Shown: positions 61,732 to 64,000 of the stretch, in pieces | Position numbering within the stretch: the first letter of the stretch is position 1 | Layout of the letters: every line of letters begins with the position of its first letter | Origin: Owenweeksia sp048267305 | GTDB lineage: Bacteria; Bacteroidota; Bacteroidia; Flavobacteriales; Schleiferiaceae | Assembly: GCA_048267305.1 (NCBI GenBank) | Contig: JBLWXT010000004.1 | Coordinates: forward strand, 62,001-126,000 | Direction: 5' to 3' | DNA: 64,000 nt | The notes under the pieces: generated by a model | What the model was told of the DNA's origin: nothing | Seen by the model: the letters and a program-made list of their open reading frames with translations, nothing else | Databases searched by the model: none | Program-made: the position numbers and the translations under genes

Positions 61732-62324
61732 TAGTTGGCCTCACAGGTGGAATAGGCAGTGGTAAAACCACAGTAGCAGCCATATTTGCACGTTTGGGAG
61801 TACCTGTTTATGAAGCCGATCAGGCTTCAAAAAATATTATTGATACCGATAAAGATCTTCAGAAGAAGCTACAGAGCCTGCTGGGGATCGATATTGTGAA
61901 TTATGAAGGAAAGATCATCCGTGATCGCATGGCTTCCATTATCTTTAAGGATGAAGATTTGTTGAAGAAGACCAATGCCTTAATTCATCCTGCTGTTGGC
62001 GAAGACTTTAAAAACTGGGTGAAAGCTCAGAATTATCCATACGTACTTAAAGAAGCGGCTATTTTATTTGAAAGTGGAAGCTATAGACAGTGCGATAAGA
62101 TTGTGGTAGTGGAAGCGCCTGAAGAACTTAGGATTGAGCGCGTTATGAAGCGCGGGAATGTGAGCAGGCAACAGGTATTGGAAAGGATACGCCACCAAAT
62201 GCCTCAAGCAGAAAAAGTAGCTTTGGCAGATTATGTTATTCATAATGATCATCAACAATCGGTAATAACCCAAGTACTCAGTGTGCATGAAAATCTTATC
62301 CGCGAAGCAAACCAGAGAAGCTGA
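61728..62324 (+). CDS. coaE: Dephospho-CoA kinase
   Basis: 198-aa enzyme that phosphorylates dephospho-CoA at the 3' hydroxyl, the last step of CoA synthesis. The P-loop is GGIGSGKTT at 7-15. EADQASKNIIDTD and LIHPAVGEDFKNWV are family motifs, and AAILFESGSYRQCDKIVVV contains the conserved core strand. It overlaps the YbbR gene by 4 bp and nnr by 38 bp, so all are probably co-transcribed. Confidence 0.94.
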   Translation: MIVGLTGGIGSGKTTVAAIFARLGVPVYEADQASKNIIDTDKDLQKKLQSLLGIDIVNYEGKIIRDRMASIIFKDEDLLKKTNALIHPAVGEDFKNWVKAQNYPYVLKEAAILFESGSYRQCDKIVVVEAPEELRIERVMKRGNVSRQQVLERIRHQMPQAEKVALADYVIHNDHQQSVITQVLSVHENLIREANQRS

Positions 62325-63792
62325 TAACTATACCATTTCAAGCGAGCCTGTCAGTTCCATTGATCTTATGGAGCGCGCGGCAAAAGGCCTGGCTGCTGAG
62401 CTGGCCACACGCTATTCTGAAAATACAAGTTTCGTAATTTATTGTGGAAAGGGAAACAATGGTGGTGACGGACTTGCTCTTGGCAGATTGTTGTGCCTGA
62501 AGGGCTGTAAGGTTCAACTCATTATTGTTGAGCACAGCAAAAGTGCAAGTGAGGATTTTACTCAGAACCTCGCAAGGCTGAAGAATACAGCCGTAAAGGT
62601 TTCTTCAATAAATTCTATTGACCAATGGATTACTCCTGCTAAAGCAGCTGTTTTGGTAGATGGCATTTTAGGCTCAGGATTATCACGGCCGCTGGAAGGG
62701 CTTATTTTGGATGTAGTTGAAAAGCTTAATAAGGTGCCTAACGATAAGGTGGCCATTGATATTCCTACCGGTTTATTTGCTGATAACAATTCGGAAAACG
62801 ACTTAAAGAAGGTGCTCAAGGCAGATTATACTCTAACTTTTCAATCTCCAAAGTTGGCGATGATGCACAAAGACACAGCGCCTTTGTGTGGCTTTGTGAA
62901 AGTTATTGATATTGGCTTGCATCCTGATTTTTTAGCTTCCGCAGTAAGTAAATTCCATTTTGTAATAAAGGCTGAAGTAAAGGAATTATTTAAGCCCCGA
63001 GCAAAGTTTAGCTATAAAGGCACGTATGGTCACGGGCTTTTGTTGGCTGGTAGCAAAGGATCGATTGGGGCTGCAATTATGAGTGCAAAGGCGGCCTTAC
63101 GTTCGGGGGCTGGTTTGTTGACGGCTTCTGTTCCCGCTTGTGGGCTCATCCCCCTGCAAACAAATTTACCCGAAGCTATGGTTATTGCTGATGACGATGA
63201 AAAAAAACTTACTTCTCATCCTGACTTGAAGAAATTTTCGGCTATAGCCATGGGCCCAGGAATAGGCACAGATAAGGCTACAGCAGGCTTACTCAACCGA
63301 ATTATCCAAAATCAACACCTACCATTGGTATTGGATGCCGATGCACTTAATATTTTATCAGAGAACAAGGATTGGTTAAAATTACTTCCGGCAGGAACGA
63401 TATTAACTCCTCACCCCGGAGAATTTAAACGATTGCTTGGGGTGGGAAATCTGGGATCTGATTACCTCGAGAGATTACCTCAATTTGCAGTTTCTAATGG
63501 AGTGATAGTTATTCTCAAGGATTCAATTTCTACTATCGCAGCTCCTGATGGGGAAATTTACTTTATGGATTTTGGAAGTCCTGCTTTGGCGTCTCCGGGT
63601 AGTGGCGATGTGCTTACAGGAGTGATTCTCGGATTGCTGAGTTCGGGTTACCCACCTCTGAAAGCTGCAATCTTGGGGGTTTATCTTCAGGCTAGGGCAG
63701 GTACTCTTTCGGGAGAAAATCTAAGCCTGGAGTCTTCTTTGGCCACCGATGTTATAGATTGTCTGGCGCTCGCTTTTCGTGAGCTTTACTGA
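62287..63792 (+). CDS. nnr: Bifunctional NAD(P)H-hydrate epimerase/dehydratase
   Basis: 501 aa from ATG 62287. GTG 62281 is also possible. The N-terminal domain (YjeF_N, about 1-210) has CGKGNNGGDGLALGRLL and epimerises damaged NAD(P)H hydrates. The C-terminal domain (YjeF_C/CARKD, about 225-495) has AMGPGIGTDK, LDADALNIL, LTPHPGEFKRLLG and the catalytic PGSGDVLTGVILGLL. Both active sites look intact. The gene starts inside coaE and ends 7 bp into the next minus-strand gene. Confidence 0.94.
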   Translation: MKILSAKQTREADNYTISSEPVSSIDLMERAAKGLAAELATRYSENTSFVIYCGKGNNGGDGLALGRLLCLKGCKVQLIIVEHSKSASEDFTQNLARLKNTAVKVSSINSIDQWITPAKAAVLVDGILGSGLSRPLEGLILDVVEKLNKVPNDKVAIDIPTGLFADNNSENDLKKVLKADYTLTFQSPKLAMMHKDTAPLCGFVKVIDIGLHPDFLASAVSKFHFVIKAEVKELFKPRAKFSYKGTYGHGLLLAGSKGSIGAAIMSAKAALRSGAGLLTASVPACGLIPLQTNLPEAMVIADDDEKKLTSHPDLKKFSAIAMGPGIGTDKATAGLLNRIIQNQHLPLVLDADALNILSENKDWLKLLPAGTILTPHPGEFKRLLGVGNLGSDYLERLPQFAVSNGVIVILKDSISTIAAPDGEIYFMDFGSPALASPGSGDVLTGVILGLLSSGYPPLKAAILGVYLQARAGTLSGENLSLESSLATDVIDCLALAFRELY

Positions 63793-64000
63793 GATTTTTT
63801 AAACAGAACGTAGGTCCAGCCCTCCGGGCTATTAAAGGTTTTAATTTCCTGCAACTTATTTTCCTGTTTAATGGTTTCCAACGGAATTCCATATTGAACA
63901 GGCACGTAGTAGCTGTCAAAAATCCAGATAGTATTATCCGGCACAGCAGATGGGCTGTTGTACATGCTCCAGTTTAGTCGATTAGCTTCATCCATGAAGT
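63786..64000 (-). CDS. Hypothetical protein, C-terminal fragment
   Basis: The minus-strand frame ends at 63786 and stays open to the window edge, so the 5' part is missing. About 70 residues are seen: DNTIWIFDSYYVPVQYGIPL, then a KTFNSPEGWTYVLFKKSQ end. No family is recognised. Its stop codon overlaps the end of nnr by 7 bp. Confidence 0.5.
   Translation of the reverse strand, partial: FMDEANRLNWSMYNSPSAVPDNTIWIFDSYYVPVQYGIPLETIKQENKLQEIKTFNSPEGWTYVLFKKSQ

Overview
The window is a 64 kb chromosomal segment from a member of the Bacteroidota, most likely Flavobacteriales. The evidence is Bacteroidota-type promoter boxes (TAnnTTTG) before several genes, two secreted proteins with type IX secretion (T9SS) C-terminal tails, the long LepB and long NusB forms typical of the group, and the gene order parA-parB-DUF5683-dapB-lepB-WbqC. 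A more precise placement is not possible from the sequence alone. The window contains no rRNA genes. It has two intact tRNA genes (Leu-GAG and Lys-UUU) and what looks like a tRNA-Arg relic.

Layout. 1-2.7 kb: the 3' part of mazG, then gyrB. 2.9-11.2 kb: a complete type II-C CRISPR-Cas locus, consisting of a divergent tracrRNA, cas9 (1401 aa, all RuvC and HNH catalytic residues present), cas1, cas2, and an array of 27 canonical 46-bp repeats, 3 palindrome-expanded 56-bp repeats and 1 truncated repeat (30 spacers), followed by a decayed ghost repeat. 11.2-11.8 kb: a doubly frameshifted pRiA4b ORF-3-like pseudogene. 12-17 kb: lipid-related genes (sterol-desaturase-family hydroxylase, MDR oxidoreductase, acyl-ACP desaturase, PlsC) and a DUF3667 membrane protein. 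17-33 kb: mostly minus-strand genes for secreted, stress and small-family proteins (DUF5995, FISUMP lipoprotein, T9SS cargo, DoxX, glutathione peroxidase, M28 peptidase, an M48/DUF4870-like/DUF2752/TM2 membrane cluster, TPR protein, ArsR-SRPBCC operon, VOC, GNAT, hydrolases). 33.6-42.6 kb: tRNAs, aroK, nitroreductase, SLC13 transporter, hydrolase, DEAD-box helicase, DnaJ-KTSC protein and a TPR histidine kinase. 42.6-45.6 kb: a short accessory segment with the tRNA-Arg relic and a two-gene operon encoding an ASCH protein and a GNAT-PIN-(ASCH-like) fusion. 45.6-64 kb: core genes (acyl-CoA carboxylase beta, WbqC, lepB, dapB, DUF5683, parB, parA, PUR-family protein, ABC exporter, leucine-dehydrogenase-type enzyme, nusB, DUF1573, yajC, YbbR-like, coaE, nnr).

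How parts work together. The Cas locus is self-contained: tracrRNA plus crRNAs guide Cas9, and Cas1-Cas2 add spacers. Every repeat carries a promoter-like TAACTTGG on the minus strand, so each crRNA may be transcribed from within its own repeat, running toward the cas genes. Repeat decay lies at the end far from cas2, which implies that spacers enter at the cas2 end, opposite to the inferred transcription start. The most unusual signals are the three palindrome-expanded repeats and the GNAT-PIN-ASCH/ASCH operon beside a tRNA relic, which could be an uncharacterised toxin-antitoxin or defence module.
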